Assembly: GCF_000196795.1 (NCBI RefSeq)
Contig: NC_014259.1
Coordinates: 3,410,001-3,474,000, forward strand
Length of the DNA: 64,000 nt
Reading direction: 5' to 3'
Source of the DNA: Acinetobacter oleivorans DR1
Lineage (GTDB): Bacteria > Pseudomonadota > Gammaproteobacteria > Pseudomonadales > Moraxellaceae
Positions within the stretch are counted from its first letter, which is position 1, and every line of letters starts with the position of its first letter. The translations under genes and the position numbers were made by a program. Under the pieces are notes generated by a model. That model saw only the letters and a list, made by a program, of their open reading frames with translations, was not told where the DNA came from and did no database searches. This document shows positions 1 to 7,748 of this stretch, one piece after another.

Positions 1-324
1 ACTATAACTAGTACAAAGTAGTTTTCCATTATGAACTTGATCAAGGTCTTGACCTAATTCTAAGGTACGTATTCTCTTAGAAATATCTAGACATTCAGGT
101 AAAGTTATTAATTTAGATTTTGCTATATTTTTAAATATATCAACTGATTGCTGAACCACTCTTGATTCACCCGTACCAGTAATAATACCTTGCTCCCAAG
201 CATATAACTTCGAGTAATGTGTAGTAGAAAGTTCAACATCTAAGGTTTCATTTACAGTTACTCTTTTATTGTCAACTGCAACAATAATGCTATCGTTTAA
301 TTGAATAGCTAAGATGAAAGTCAT
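1..324 (-). CDS. Partial Ntn-hydrolase-like protein (C-terminus beyond window)
   Basis: The reading frame opens at an ATG ending at 324 on the minus strand and runs off the left edge, giving about 108 residues. The N-terminus is MTFILAIQLNDSIIVAVDNK. If Met is removed, Thr becomes residue 1 and an Asp falls at residue 17, the arrangement of the catalytic Thr1/Asp17 pair in proteasome beta subunits and HslV. A Ser-Lys-Leu and a GTG-type turn follow, as in that fold. This is motif reading only; a specific family was not recognised. The gene is divergent from the VgrG-tail gene and lies in the same AT-rich patch. Confidence 0.55.
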   Translation of the reverse strand, partial: MTFILAIQLNDSIIVAVDNKRVTVNETLDVELSTTHYSKLYAWEQGIITGTGESRVVQQSVDIFKNIAKSKLITLPECLDISKRIRTLELGQDLDQVHNGKLLCTSYS

Positions 325-421
325 ATTTTACGTAAAATAACGAGACATTTGATATACATTTATTTTAGGCTATATCTATGCAAAGTTCTGAATATTTTTT
401 TTATAAAAATTGAGGTTATTG

Positions 422-1108
422 ATGGCTGGTGGTTCTCAAATTATTATTAATAAAGATGGTATTACCCTGATTACACCAGGAAAATTTGAGCCGAAAGCTG
501 GACAACACCTTTTTAAAGGCGGTGAAAAGGCTAATTTTTCTTTGCCAGAAATCCCTAATGTTCAATCTCCTTTTAGTAATAAATTAGATGTTTATAATCT
601 ATTTAAGGAAACATCTAATATTAAATATTCTGTTTTACATTCAAATGGACAAGTAAAAACTGGCTTCCTTGACCAGTATGGTAGGACTGGACGTATCAGA
701 TCACAGGAACAGGAAAAAGTTAAAGTTCTGATTGGTGGCGATGAATGGCACTATTATATTAGCCGTTTCGGTGGAACTATTGAGGATAATACTTATATTA
801 AATTCCTAGATTTTGTAGGAGATCCTATACCAAATTTAGAATTTAACTTAAGTGATGATAATAATAAAACTCTTATGGAATGCAGGACAAATAATGATGG
901 TGAAGCAGTATTTGTATGTCCTAAAGATGACTTTCCAATCCTATCCGTTAAAAGTTTAATTACCAATGAATTTAAGCCAATACTAAGAATAGAAAATAAC
1001 TTAGTAAGAGAAATAATTTTAGTAAGTCCTAAGATCTTAAAAGAAATCGATTTATTACAAGAAACAGATGAGAAAGGCGATTATTTAAGAAGTAACTATC
1101 ATAAATAA
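422..1108 (+). CDS. Orphan VgrG C-terminal tail (T6SS cargo domain)
   Basis: The product is 228 aa. It starts directly with the GGSQIIINKDGITLITPGKF block that normally sits near the C-terminus of VgrG spike proteins (end of the DUF2345 region), followed by KAGQHLFKGG. Two transthyretin-like beta domains follow, at about residues 50-105 and 125-205, as in VgrG tails that dock effectors. The gp27/gp5 body of VgrG is absent: upstream DNA is non-coding or belongs to the divergent gene. I chose ATG 422 because GAGGT lies 6-10 bases upstream; a TTG at 410 is also open. It is probably co-transcribed with the next two genes. It could be a functional split adaptor or a remnant of a recombined vgrG. 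Confidence 0.7.
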   Translation: MAGGSQIIINKDGITLITPGKFEPKAGQHLFKGGEKANFSLPEIPNVQSPFSNKLDVYNLFKETSNIKYSVLHSNGQVKTGFLDQYGRTGRIRSQEQEKVKVLIGGDEWHYYISRFGGTIEDNTYIKFLDFVGDPIPNLEFNLSDDNNKTLMECRTNNDGEAVFVCPKDDFPILSVKSLITNEFKPILRIENNLVREIILVSPKILKEIDLLQETDEKGDYLRSNYHK

Positions 1109-1141
1109 TTGAATATTCAAAAAGTATTGTGAGTGATAAAG

Positions 1142-1921
1142 ATGGCAAATGAACAGAAAGATTTACAACAGAAAGTAAACCAAAATGGTAGGCCTGTTTC
1201 AGTGTTTACTAGAGAACATCTCGAAACAGCTGCTAATGTAGCCTCAGAATCTTCAGATATATTAGGTTATTTAAAAGATGGAACTTCTGTTGTAGATAAT
1301 TACAATTTTAGATGGGGTCTTATCCACTCAAAAAATACGCCTTTGTTTAGTAAAGAAAGGTTAGAAAAAGCTAGGGAATTCCGATTTTATAAAGAAAATC
1401 CTCAGACAGGACGAATTTTTAAAGGTAATCAGCATACAAAAGTATTCGATACTAAAAAATTCGGAACCAAGATTGATAAATTAGGGTCAAAAGCAGGTAA
1501 TTTTGGAGATGGAGTAGAGTTAGCATTAGCTATTGTCGATAGAAACCCTGAAGCCCTTGCAACAAAATCTTCTACATTAGTGCTATCTAAAGCTGGAGAA
1601 AAAACGGGTGAAGTTGCTGGACTTGCTGCTGCTGGAAAATGTGCAAAAGTAGCAATAAAACGGTTAGATCCTAGAAAAGCTACAGTTGTTGGTCTCACCT
1701 GTGCTGGTGCAGCCATAGGTGTGAAATACTGGTTAAAAGACAAAGGAGATGAGTTAGGAAATACGGTTGGAAAAACAAAGACTGCTATAGAGGCAGCTCA
1801 AGGCGTTCTCGATGCAGTAGACATATTGGATCAAGTTGAGACAAAAGCGGCTGAGAGAGAGAGACAAGAGGCTATAAAAAAAGATCCAATGGTAGAATGG
1901 CATATAGTTGGAGCAGATTAA
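1142..1921 (+). CDS. Candidate T6SS effector, unknown activity
   Basis: This protein of about 259 aa matches no family I can name. The N-terminal half is polar, with a possible linker (residues 1-60). The middle has a small-residue-rich stretch (GEVAGLAAAGKCAKVA) and a hydrophobic segment (ATVVGLTCAGAAIGVKYWL) at about residues 180-200. The end is a charged helix (ETKAAERERQEAIKKD). It starts 33 bases after an orphan VgrG tail and ends 17 bases before a Sel1 lipoprotein. That tail-effector-immunity order is typical of T6SS cargo cassettes. GTG 1133 is an alternative start; ATG 1142 has GAG 8 bases upstream. The toxic role is inferred from context only, and membrane activity is possible given the hydrophobic segment. 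Confidence 0.5.
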   Translation: MANEQKDLQQKVNQNGRPVSVFTREHLETAANVASESSDILGYLKDGTSVVDNYNFRWGLIHSKNTPLFSKERLEKAREFRFYKENPQTGRIFKGNQHTKVFDTKKFGTKIDKLGSKAGNFGDGVELALAIVDRNPEALATKSSTLVLSKAGEKTGEVAGLAAAGKCAKVAIKRLDPRKATVVGLTCAGAAIGVKYWLKDKGDELGNTVGKTKTAIEAAQGVLDAVDILDQVETKAAERERQEAIKKDPMVEWHIVGAD

Positions 1922-1938
1922 TTTAAAAGAGATATATT

Positions 1939-2718
1939 ATGAATTTAAAGTATTTAATGATTTCTAGCCTCATAAGTATATTTTTATTAGGTAGTGCAGG
2001 CTGCTCAGAACCTATTCCCCCACAAAATAAGACTCAAAGTGAAGCAAGCCAATTATATGAACAAGGCGGTAAATATTTTTTAGGTAAAGATGCTCCTAAA
2101 GATTATCAAAAAGCTTTTTCTTATTTCCAAATGGCAGCTGAAAAAGGCTTACCTATTGCACAAAATGATTTAGCAGGAATGTATTCCAAAGGAATAGGTA
2201 CCCCGAAAAATGAAGAAAAAGCTTACTATTGGTATGAGAAAGCTGCTAAAAACAACTTTCCGGAAGCTCAATATAATTTGGGTTTGATGTACGATAATGG
2301 CTATTATGTAAATAAAGATAGATCAAAAGCTTTAGAATTTTATAAATTATCTTCTGATCAAGGATATGCTAAAGCTCAATATAATTTAGCAAATGCTTAT
2401 CTTTCAGGGAATGGAATAAATAAAGATATTAATTTAGCTCTAGAATTATATAAGAAAGCTGCGGATCAAAATCTTTCTGAAGCTCAATATAATTTAGCAA
2501 ATATTTATTCTGATGGCAGTCTAGTTAAACAAGATAATGAAAAAGCTCTAGAGTTATATACAAAGGTAGCAGAAAAAGGCGTACCTGAGGCTCAAAATAA
2601 CCTCGCCTATATGTATGCTAATGTTTACTCAGATTATGAAAAAGCAAAATTTTGGTTCCAAAAATCTGCCGACAATGGATATGAGCCAGCAAAAGAAGCT
2701 TTAGAACAGTTCCAATAG
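1939..2718 (+). CDS. Sel1-repeat lipoprotein, possible immunity protein
   Basis: The product is 259 aa with a lipoprotein signal (hydrophobic MISSLISIFLLGSAG then Cys22). About six Sel1/TPR-like repeats of 36 residues follow, each with the AQYNLANxYxxGxGxxKD pattern and an aromatic-rich second helix (KALELYKKAA). It is therefore predicted to be a periplasm-facing, membrane-anchored solenoid for protein binding. Sel1-repeat lipoproteins are known immunity partners of some T6SS lipase effectors (PldB type), which fits its place right after the candidate effector. That partnership is an inference. Confidence 0.7.
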   Translation: MNLKYLMISSLISIFLLGSAGCSEPIPPQNKTQSEASQLYEQGGKYFLGKDAPKDYQKAFSYFQMAAEKGLPIAQNDLAGMYSKGIGTPKNEEKAYYWYEKAAKNNFPEAQYNLGLMYDNGYYVNKDRSKALEFYKLSSDQGYAKAQYNLANAYLSGNGINKDINLALELYKKAADQNLSEAQYNLANIYSDGSLVKQDNEKALELYTKVAEKGVPEAQNNLAYMYANVYSDYEKAKFWFQKSADNGYEPAKEALEQFQ

Positions 2719-2729
2719 TTCTAAGTAAT

Positions 2730-3257
2730 TTACTTCTTAGAAGTCACCATCAAATATACAATTAATCCAATTAAGACCAAGAATATTAACTGAATCTCTA
2801 AAAAAAGGTTTATCATCCATGAGTTTCTAAATGATAAACCTTTTTTTGTTATTAATATTTTCGATTTTTTTGTATCTGGTGAAATAAAAACTTTTATTTC
2901 ATTCTTTTTCTTTATCTCATTAAATATAGATACATTTTGGTCTTTCATCTCATCACAATTCTCAGAAATAAACAATCTATATACAACCAAAAAATCTTTT
3001 TCTTCTGATTTATAAACTTTATTTTGATATGTATATTGATACCTTATATCTCCACGAGCACTTCTATCCATTCCTCGTCGCCAATATTTTCTTTTACAAT
3101 AAACGTTATAATCTAAAATTTCATAATCTTTTATCTCAATCCAGTCAGGATGAAATAATTTAAAAACTTTTGATTGTAGGTTAAAAGATGAAGTTACAAC
3201 TAATAAAATAAGAAAAACAGCTAGTAAGGATAAAATAATTTTTATAAATAATTTCAT
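2730..3257 (-). CDS. DUF3592-like two-TM membrane protein
   Basis: This protein of 175 aa has an N-terminal membrane segment (about residues 4-25), a soluble beta-rich middle and a C-terminal membrane segment (about 148-170). The middle shows the pattern of DUF3592 proteins: a YxYxYQNKVYKSEEKDF strand pair and then IKVFISPDTKKSKIL, resembling the VYYDPxxPxxSxL end of that domain. The assignment is tentative. It is convergent with the Sel1 gene, only 11 bases away, and carries within its 3' part a perfect terminator-like inverted repeat (2800-2847). Its role is unknown. Confidence 0.5.
   Translation of the reverse strand: MKLFIKIILSLLAVFLILLVVTSSFNLQSKVFKLFHPDWIEIKDYEILDYNVYCKRKYWRRGMDRSARGDIRYQYTYQNKVYKSEEKDFLVVYRLFISENCDEMKDQNVSIFNEIKKKNEIKVFISPDTKKSKILITKKGLSFRNSWMINLFLEIQLIFLVLIGLIVYLMVTSKK
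2800..2847. terminator. Bidirectional terminator-like hairpin inside a CDS
   Basis: A perfect 17-bp inverted repeat (2800-2816 and 2831-2847) encloses a 14-nt loop, with A-tracts on the left and T-tracts on the right. It reads as an intrinsic terminator for the plus-strand VgrG-tail/effector/Sel1 transcript, which ends at 2718. It lies inside the 3' coding part of the convergent minus-strand gene. Confidence 0.7.
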
Positions 3258-3408
3258 TATTAATATATATCCCGATCAAAATAAAAGAATTTCAACTCAA
3301 CTAAAAATAATATATAAATATGTTTCATATACTCTTAGCGGGTAAATATTAGCATGAAAAAAAATTTTTATTGAATAACCTTAAGTATAGTTACCGTATA
3401 CTATTTTA

Positions 3409-3966
3409 TTATTTATACCCCCTCCCCCAAAACCTCTCCAACACCACATCCCGTTCATCCAAACGATTTGAACTCAAAACCTGTAGCATCAAGCCATCAA
3501 TTAGGTTTAAAACCATGTTGGCATCTGGATTAAATGCATTGGTTTCTAGACTAAAGACCAAATCAAAAAGCTCTCGAAGTAGCCATTTTCGATATTCAAC
3601 TGCCATGCCGTAAGCGCTTGGGTAAAGCTGTTTTATTTCAAATATGGCTTTAAACAAAAGGTGGTAAAGGCTATTCACATCAACATGTAAATGCACAATT
3701 TCTTTAAGTTTATCGCTTGGTTTTGGGTAGCGGTGTGAATAGACAATTGCTAGAACTTCTTCTTTCAGTCTACTTTTTTGAAAGCTTATGCATGTTTCAA
3801 CCAGCTTTTCTTTCGAGTGAAAGTAGTTATAAAGCGTGGCTTTGGGAATTTTAGTTTCTTTGGCAATCAGGTCTACGCCCGTGTTGTGAAATCCATAGAG
3901 ATTAAATAGATCTATTGCGCTATGAATAACTTTTAATTTTTTTGAAGCCGTTTCTAAAGTTGGCAT
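3409..3966 (-). CDS. TetR/AcrR family transcriptional regulator
   Basis: The product is 185 aa. The N-terminal helix-turn-helix is clear: a helix with SAIDLFNLYGFHNTGVDLIA, then the recognition helix around KETKIPKATLYNYFHSKEKL (about residues 20-60). The C-terminal half is a helical ligand/dimer domain. ATG 3966 gives the canonical TetR length. The open frame extends 36 residues further upstream to 4074, but that extension is not TetR-like and lies next to the decayed element. No target can be assigned. Upstream is the pseudogene region and downstream the gene faces the AT-rich cassette. Confidence 0.8.
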   Translation of the reverse strand: MPTLETASKKLKVIHSAIDLFNLYGFHNTGVDLIAKETKIPKATLYNYFHSKEKLVETCISFQKSRLKEEVLAIVYSHRYPKPSDKLKEIVHLHVDVNSLYHLLFKAIFEIKQLYPSAYGMAVEYRKWLLRELFDLVFSLETNAFNPDANMVLNLIDGLMLQVLSSNRLDERDVVLERFWGRGYK

Positions 3967-4163
3967 AGTTTTACCATTATAAAAATAGGTTGTTATGTCT
4001 GGCTGAGATAAAAAGCCTGTGCCCTTTTTGGGAGAAAAAAAGGCACAGCAAAGCCGTAAGACGGTGCTTGGCACATCTCAAGTTTTATTGTTGATATAAG
4101 TTTTTAGTCGTAATGACTTAAAGTCTGAAAAGCGGTTAAGCCTTCAAACTGTTTAAAGATGAA

Positions 4164-4470
4164 TTAAGTGGTGTCGTTATAGCTTTTGGCAATGAGTGCC
4201 AAAAAATGATGGATGTGCATAGCCAACTCCTTTTTATTGGGAGTTCTGCCAAAGCATTCATTTGGAATTATGGTGGCAGAACGAAAGAGGGTTGACAGAC
4301 TGGCTCAAGACCCAGCACACCCGAAGGTGTCCCCCTTCCGTCCTACCGCTACAAAAAGGGGGACGAGTGAGTCTACATCAAAAAAATGAATTTTTTCAAT
4401 GTTCTTGAGCGCGGCCTGTCAAAGCCGGCTGGCAATGTAGGCCAGCACGCAAAGCATAATTCGAGAGTTG
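4164..4470 (-). pseudogene. Decayed mobile-element-type small ORF
   Basis: Reading the minus strand from about 4470 gives a continuous protein-like message of about 100 codons ending at TAA 4164-4166. It is broken by TGA at 4420-4422, a one-base frameshift at an 8-A run (4380-4387 on plus) and TGA at 4305-4307. Readable blocks are ALRAGYIASRL, QAALKNIEKIHF, VPLFVAVGRKGDTFGCAGS and ECFGRTPNKKELAMHIHHF. I recall these blocks from small Ash-like/satellite-phage ORFs in Acinetobacter genomes, but cannot verify that here. An intact reader of only the last 18 codons (ATG near 4218) remains. No integrase is present nearby. Confidence 0.55.
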
Positions 4471-4651
4471 ATAGGTGTCAATGTAGCTTTTATGACAAGC
4501 ATTTAAATTTCTTATTATTTTTCATTAGATTAACTTAATTATTATTTTAGATATTATATTTAATTATATTTTTAAGTTGAGTGAAGCGATCCATGCTTAT
4601 TCATTTCTATCTTTTAACTTTTAATGTGTGAGTGCACAGCGGAAAGTCGGT

Positions 4652-5143
4652 TTAGACAATTTCCGTCTGCCCCACTTGGTGATAAGCACGGTTAAAATAA
4701 ACCAAACTTTGGTCATGCTGGCTTTGTTTAATCGCCACAATCGGACAAATAAGAATGGTGTGTGTACCGACTTGTTGAATTTGTTCAATCTCACAATCGA
4801 AACTGACCAAAGCATCGTCTAACACAGGTGAACCTGTTTCTAACTCAATCCATTCGCCATGTTTAAAGCGTTCTTCTGGCGTGAGCTTAGATGAAAATGC
4901 TTTTGAAATATGTTCGTGGTGTGCGCCTAAAACGTTCACAGTTAAGATTTTGTTATCTAGGAAATGTGCATGTGAACTCGCAGATTGGTTCATACACACC
5001 AATAATGTCGGAGGTGTGTCAGTCACACTACAAACAGCAGAGGCAGTAAATCCAAAACGGCCAGACATGCCTGCCGTAGTCACAACACTAACCGCGCTTG
5101 TGAGTAAAGACATTGCATTTCTAAAGTCTGTTGCTTGAACCAT
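4652..5143 (-). CDS. Flavin reductase-domain protein of the mes locus
   Basis: The product is 163 aa, with the FMN-binding split-barrel flavin reductase pattern: VVTTAGMSGRFGFTASAVCS at the N-terminus, TPPTLLVCMNQSASSH in the middle and a C-terminal YFNRAYHQV. Such enzymes supply reduced FMN to partner monooxygenases. ATG 5143 is preceded by TAGGA and gives the normal family length; an open extension to 5296 overlaps a strongly folded region and is unlikely to be protein. It lies downstream of mesX and mesD on the same strand. Price and colleagues described the MesD/MesX system as oxygen-dependent, so a role in feeding reduced flavin to MesX is a reasonable inference. Confidence 0.8.
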   Translation of the reverse strand: MVQATDFRNAMSLLTSAVSVVTTAGMSGRFGFTASAVCSVTDTPPTLLVCMNQSASSHAHFLDNKILTVNVLGAHHEHISKAFSSKLTPEERFKHGEWIELETGSPVLDDALVSFDCEIEQIQQVGTHTILICPIVAIKQSQHDQSLVYFNRAYHQVGQTEIV

Positions 5144-5165
5144 GACATTATTCCTAAATTGAATC

Positions 5166-5308
5166 GTACCTTGTCCTGAGTGTTTGCTATACCGCCCAAC
5201 TCCATCAGGAAGGTACTTTATCAACATGCGTTCTGAGTAGAACGACATGTAGTAAGTAAAATGAGGGTTACTTGTTTGATTATCAACTGCCATCAAAAAA
5301 GTAACCCT
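5166..5308 (-). promoter_or_regulatory. Highly structured candidate regulatory RNA
   Basis: Three nested or adjacent hairpins fill the mesD-flavin reductase gap. The first pairs 5292-5308 with 5264-5280 (17 bp, one mismatch). The second pairs 5239-5244 with 5229-5234 (6 bp, GAGT loop on plus). The third pairs 5205-5216 with 5166-5179 (two stems of 5 and 7 bp separated by a 2-nt bulge). The element ends about 20 bases before the start codon at 5143. I do not recognise it as a known riboswitch class. A cis-regulatory leader or processing site is inferred. Confidence 0.5.
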
Positions 5309-5330
5309 TTATACCACTTATTGGTAAATA

Positions 5331-6374
5331 TTAAGCAGTAAGATCAAAACCAGTAAGTTCTCTGCGAACGATTTCTGCACCTGCCGTTAAAGCATTTAAC
5401 TTGCCACGTGCCACTTCACGTGAAAGAGGCGCCATACCGCAGTTTGTGCAAGGGTAAAGCTTGTCAGCATCTACAAACTGAAGCGCTTTACGAAGTGTGT
5501 TCGCCACTTCTTCTGGTGTTTCAATTTGGTTAGATGCAACATCAATTGCACCAACCATCACTTTTTTACCACGAATGAGTTCGAGTAAATCGATAGGCAC
5601 ATGTGAGTTGTGACATTCTAACGAGATGATATCGATGTTAGATTTTTGCAGTTTCGGGAAAGCTTCTTCGTACTGGCGCCATTCTGAACCTAATGTCTTT
5701 TTCCAGTCAGTGTTAGCTTTAATGCCGTAACCATAGCAAATGTGGACCGCAGTTTCACACTTAAGACCTTCAATTGCACGCTCTAAAGTCGCAACGCCCC
5801 AATCATTTACTTCATCAAAGAATACGTTAAATGCAGGTTCGTCAAACTGAATAATATCTACACCAGCAGCTTCTAACTCACGCGCTTCTTGGTTCAAAAT
5901 TTTTGCAAATTCCCAAGCAAGTTTTTCACGGCTCTTGTAGTGACCATCGTAAAGCGTATCAATCATGGTCATTGGGCCAGGTAATGCCCACTTAATTGGT
6001 TGATCAGTTTGTTGACGTAAAAACTTAGCATCTTCAACAAACACAGGCTTTTGACGAGACACCGCACCTACAACAGATGGCACGCTTGCATCGTAACGGT
6101 CACGAATTCGAACAGTTTCGCGCTTCTCAAAATCTACACCATTTAAGTGTTCAATAAACGTGGTCACAAAGTGTTGGCGAGTTTGTTCACCATCGCTCAC
6201 AATGTCGATGCCAGCAAGGCGCTGTTCGTGCAACGCCAAACGTAGCGCGTCTTTTTTACCTTCAAGCAGACCTTCGTTTTCGAGTTTCCAAGGCGACCAA
6301 AGCTTTTCAGGTTCTGCAAGCCAAGACGGTTTAGGTAAGCTGCCAGCAGTTGAAGTTGGTAATAATTTCTTCAT
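5331..6374 (-). CDS. mesD: Folate-independent methionine synthase MesD
   Basis: The product is 347 aa, corresponding to the C-terminal catalytic barrel of cobalamin-independent methionine synthase (core-MetE). Zinc-site residues are visible: His-x-Cys in AVHICYGYG, Glu in the IIQFDEPAF region and Cys in YPCTNCGMAPL. The N-terminal folate-binding half of MetE is missing, as expected for MesD. MesD with MesX (DUF1852) is a known oxygen-dependent, folate-independent methionine synthase, characterised in Acinetobacter baylyi. ATG 6374 has AGGTC 9 bases upstream. It follows mesX by about 20 bases, so the two are surely co-transcribed. Confidence 0.88.
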   Translation of the reverse strand: MKKLLPTSTAGSLPKPSWLAEPEKLWSPWKLENEGLLEGKKDALRLALHEQRLAGIDIVSDGEQTRQHFVTTFIEHLNGVDFEKRETVRIRDRYDASVPSVVGAVSRQKPVFVEDAKFLRQQTDQPIKWALPGPMTMIDTLYDGHYKSREKLAWEFAKILNQEARELEAAGVDIIQFDEPAFNVFFDEVNDWGVATLERAIEGLKCETAVHICYGYGIKANTDWKKTLGSEWRQYEEAFPKLQKSNIDIISLECHNSHVPIDLLELIRGKKVMVGAIDVASNQIETPEEVANTLRKALQFVDADKLYPCTNCGMAPLSREVARGKLNALTAGAEIVRRELTGFDLTA

Positions 6375-6395
6375 GATCAATGACCTATATGTTGA

Positions 6396-7382
6396 TTAGT
6401 TAAGAGCGTAATTAGCAGACCACTGCTCAAGAATCGCTTGGTATGGTTTGATAAATTGCTCTTCAACAAACTTCCCTTGCTCAATAGCGAGGCGGCTACG
6501 TTCTTCACGGTCATACACAATTCGAGTAAGTGAGTAATCTTGGTTCTTTAAGCTTGGCTGATAAGACTGTCCAGCCACTGAATTTGCGTTGTAAATTTCA
6601 GGGCGGTAAATCTTTTGGAACGATTCCATGGTGCTGATGGTGCTGATCAACTCAAGGTTGGTGTAATCACTCAGCAAATCACCAGTAAAATAGAACGCCA
6701 AAGGTGCAGCACTGTTTTTAGGCATGAAATAGCGAACTTTTAAGCCCATTTTTTGGAAATATTCATCAGTGAGTGAATAGTCTTCTTGCTTGTATTCAAC
6801 ACCTAAAACAGGATGTTCGTTTTCAGTACGGTGATACTCTTTAGTGGTTGAAACGCTTAAGCAAATCACAGGTGCTTTTTTAAAGTTGGCTTTATAAGTT
6901 TCAGAGTTAATAAAGCTCTTAAACAAGTTACCGTGCAATTCACCAAACTTCTCTGGCGTGCTAAAAGTAGACTTGTTTTTGTTGTGATCTAACAACAACA
7001 CACTAAAGTCATAGTCACGTACATAAGACGAGAAATTATTGCCTACAATACCTTCGATGCGTTCATTGGTCTTTTTATCAACAATATTGGTTTTCAATAT
7101 TTCGATTAAAGGAAGCCCGCTTGCACGGTTTTCGGCATCAATATTCATTTCAACTGAAATGATTTCAAGTTCAACGCCGTAGCGGTCACCTTTAGGGTTG
7201 TCCCAATGAGCTAAGGCATTAAAACGATTGTCGATCATCTGTAAAGTGTTGCGCAGATTCTCTTCACGGCTCATCCCTCTCGCTAAGTTAGCAAAGTTGG
7301 TTGTAATACGCGTATTGTCTGCTGGACGATAGTTTTCATCGAAACAAATACTCTTAATCGTAAATGTAAATTCTTTACTCAT
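6396..7382 (-). CDS. mesX: MesX, DUF1852 partner of MesD
   Basis: The product is 328 aa, beginning MSKEFTFTIKSICFDENY, with the NTRITTNFANLARG motif near the N-terminus that is typical of DUF1852. No membrane segment or signal peptide. MesX is required for MesD activity in the published system; its biochemical role is unsettled and may involve oxygen and a methyl donor. It is the first gene of the mesX-mesD(-flavin reductase) unit, preceded by 366 bp of non-coding DNA that should hold the promoter. Confidence 0.88.
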   Translation of the reverse strand: MSKEFTFTIKSICFDENYRPADNTRITTNFANLARGMSREENLRNTLQMIDNRFNALAHWDNPKGDRYGVELEIISVEMNIDAENRASGLPLIEILKTNIVDKKTNERIEGIVGNNFSSYVRDYDFSVLLLDHNKNKSTFSTPEKFGELHGNLFKSFINSETYKANFKKAPVICLSVSTTKEYHRTENEHPVLGVEYKQEDYSLTDEYFQKMGLKVRYFMPKNSAAPLAFYFTGDLLSDYTNLELISTISTMESFQKIYRPEIYNANSVAGQSYQPSLKNQDYSLTRIVYDREERSRLAIEQGKFVEEQFIKPYQAILEQWSANYALN

Positions 7383-7748
7383 TTTGATCAGTACCCTAAT
7401 TTCTGAGATAAACCTAAAAATATTTCGAGCTCTTTTTAAACTTTCCAGCCTTGTCAGATTTGTGCCTTATGGTCTTATCAAAAGTGAATTACTGGAACGC
7501 TTCAGAGCGTGAATAGATTTATACCGCAATCAGAACATGAATAAAAATGATTTAGTCTCATTACAAACTGAGTTAAATTCATGTTTAGGGTTTAATAAAG
7601 AAGTATGAAGCTAAATATTTTTCATCTTTGGGAATTTTAGACAGCAGAAATTCATTATACGGCGCTCACAAATCACCTTTAAAAATTCAAATATTTATTA
7701 TTATTTTCAATATGTTAATCCATAAAAATTTAGGGAGAATGGCTAGAC
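7383..7748. other. Intergenic region upstream of mesX
   Basis: No convincing gene is seen. A small perfect inverted repeat lies at 7497-7510 (ACGCT, TCAG loop, AGCGT). The mesX promoter must lie here, on the minus strand, and the 3' end of the LysR gene abuts the right side. No known riboswitch motif was recognised. Confidence 0.5.

Noticed and set aside
1429..1743. 104-codon minus-strand open frame
   Set aside because: Lies entirely within the effector candidate on the opposite strand, with no RBS and no recognisable domain.
3967..4074. 36-residue N-terminal extension of the TetR protein
   Set aside because: TetR proteins begin close to the first HTH helix; the extension resembles sequence of the neighbouring decayed element.
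5144..5296. N-terminal extension of the flavin reductase
   Set aside because: It would cover the three hairpins, has no reductase similarity, and a good RBS precedes ATG 5143.
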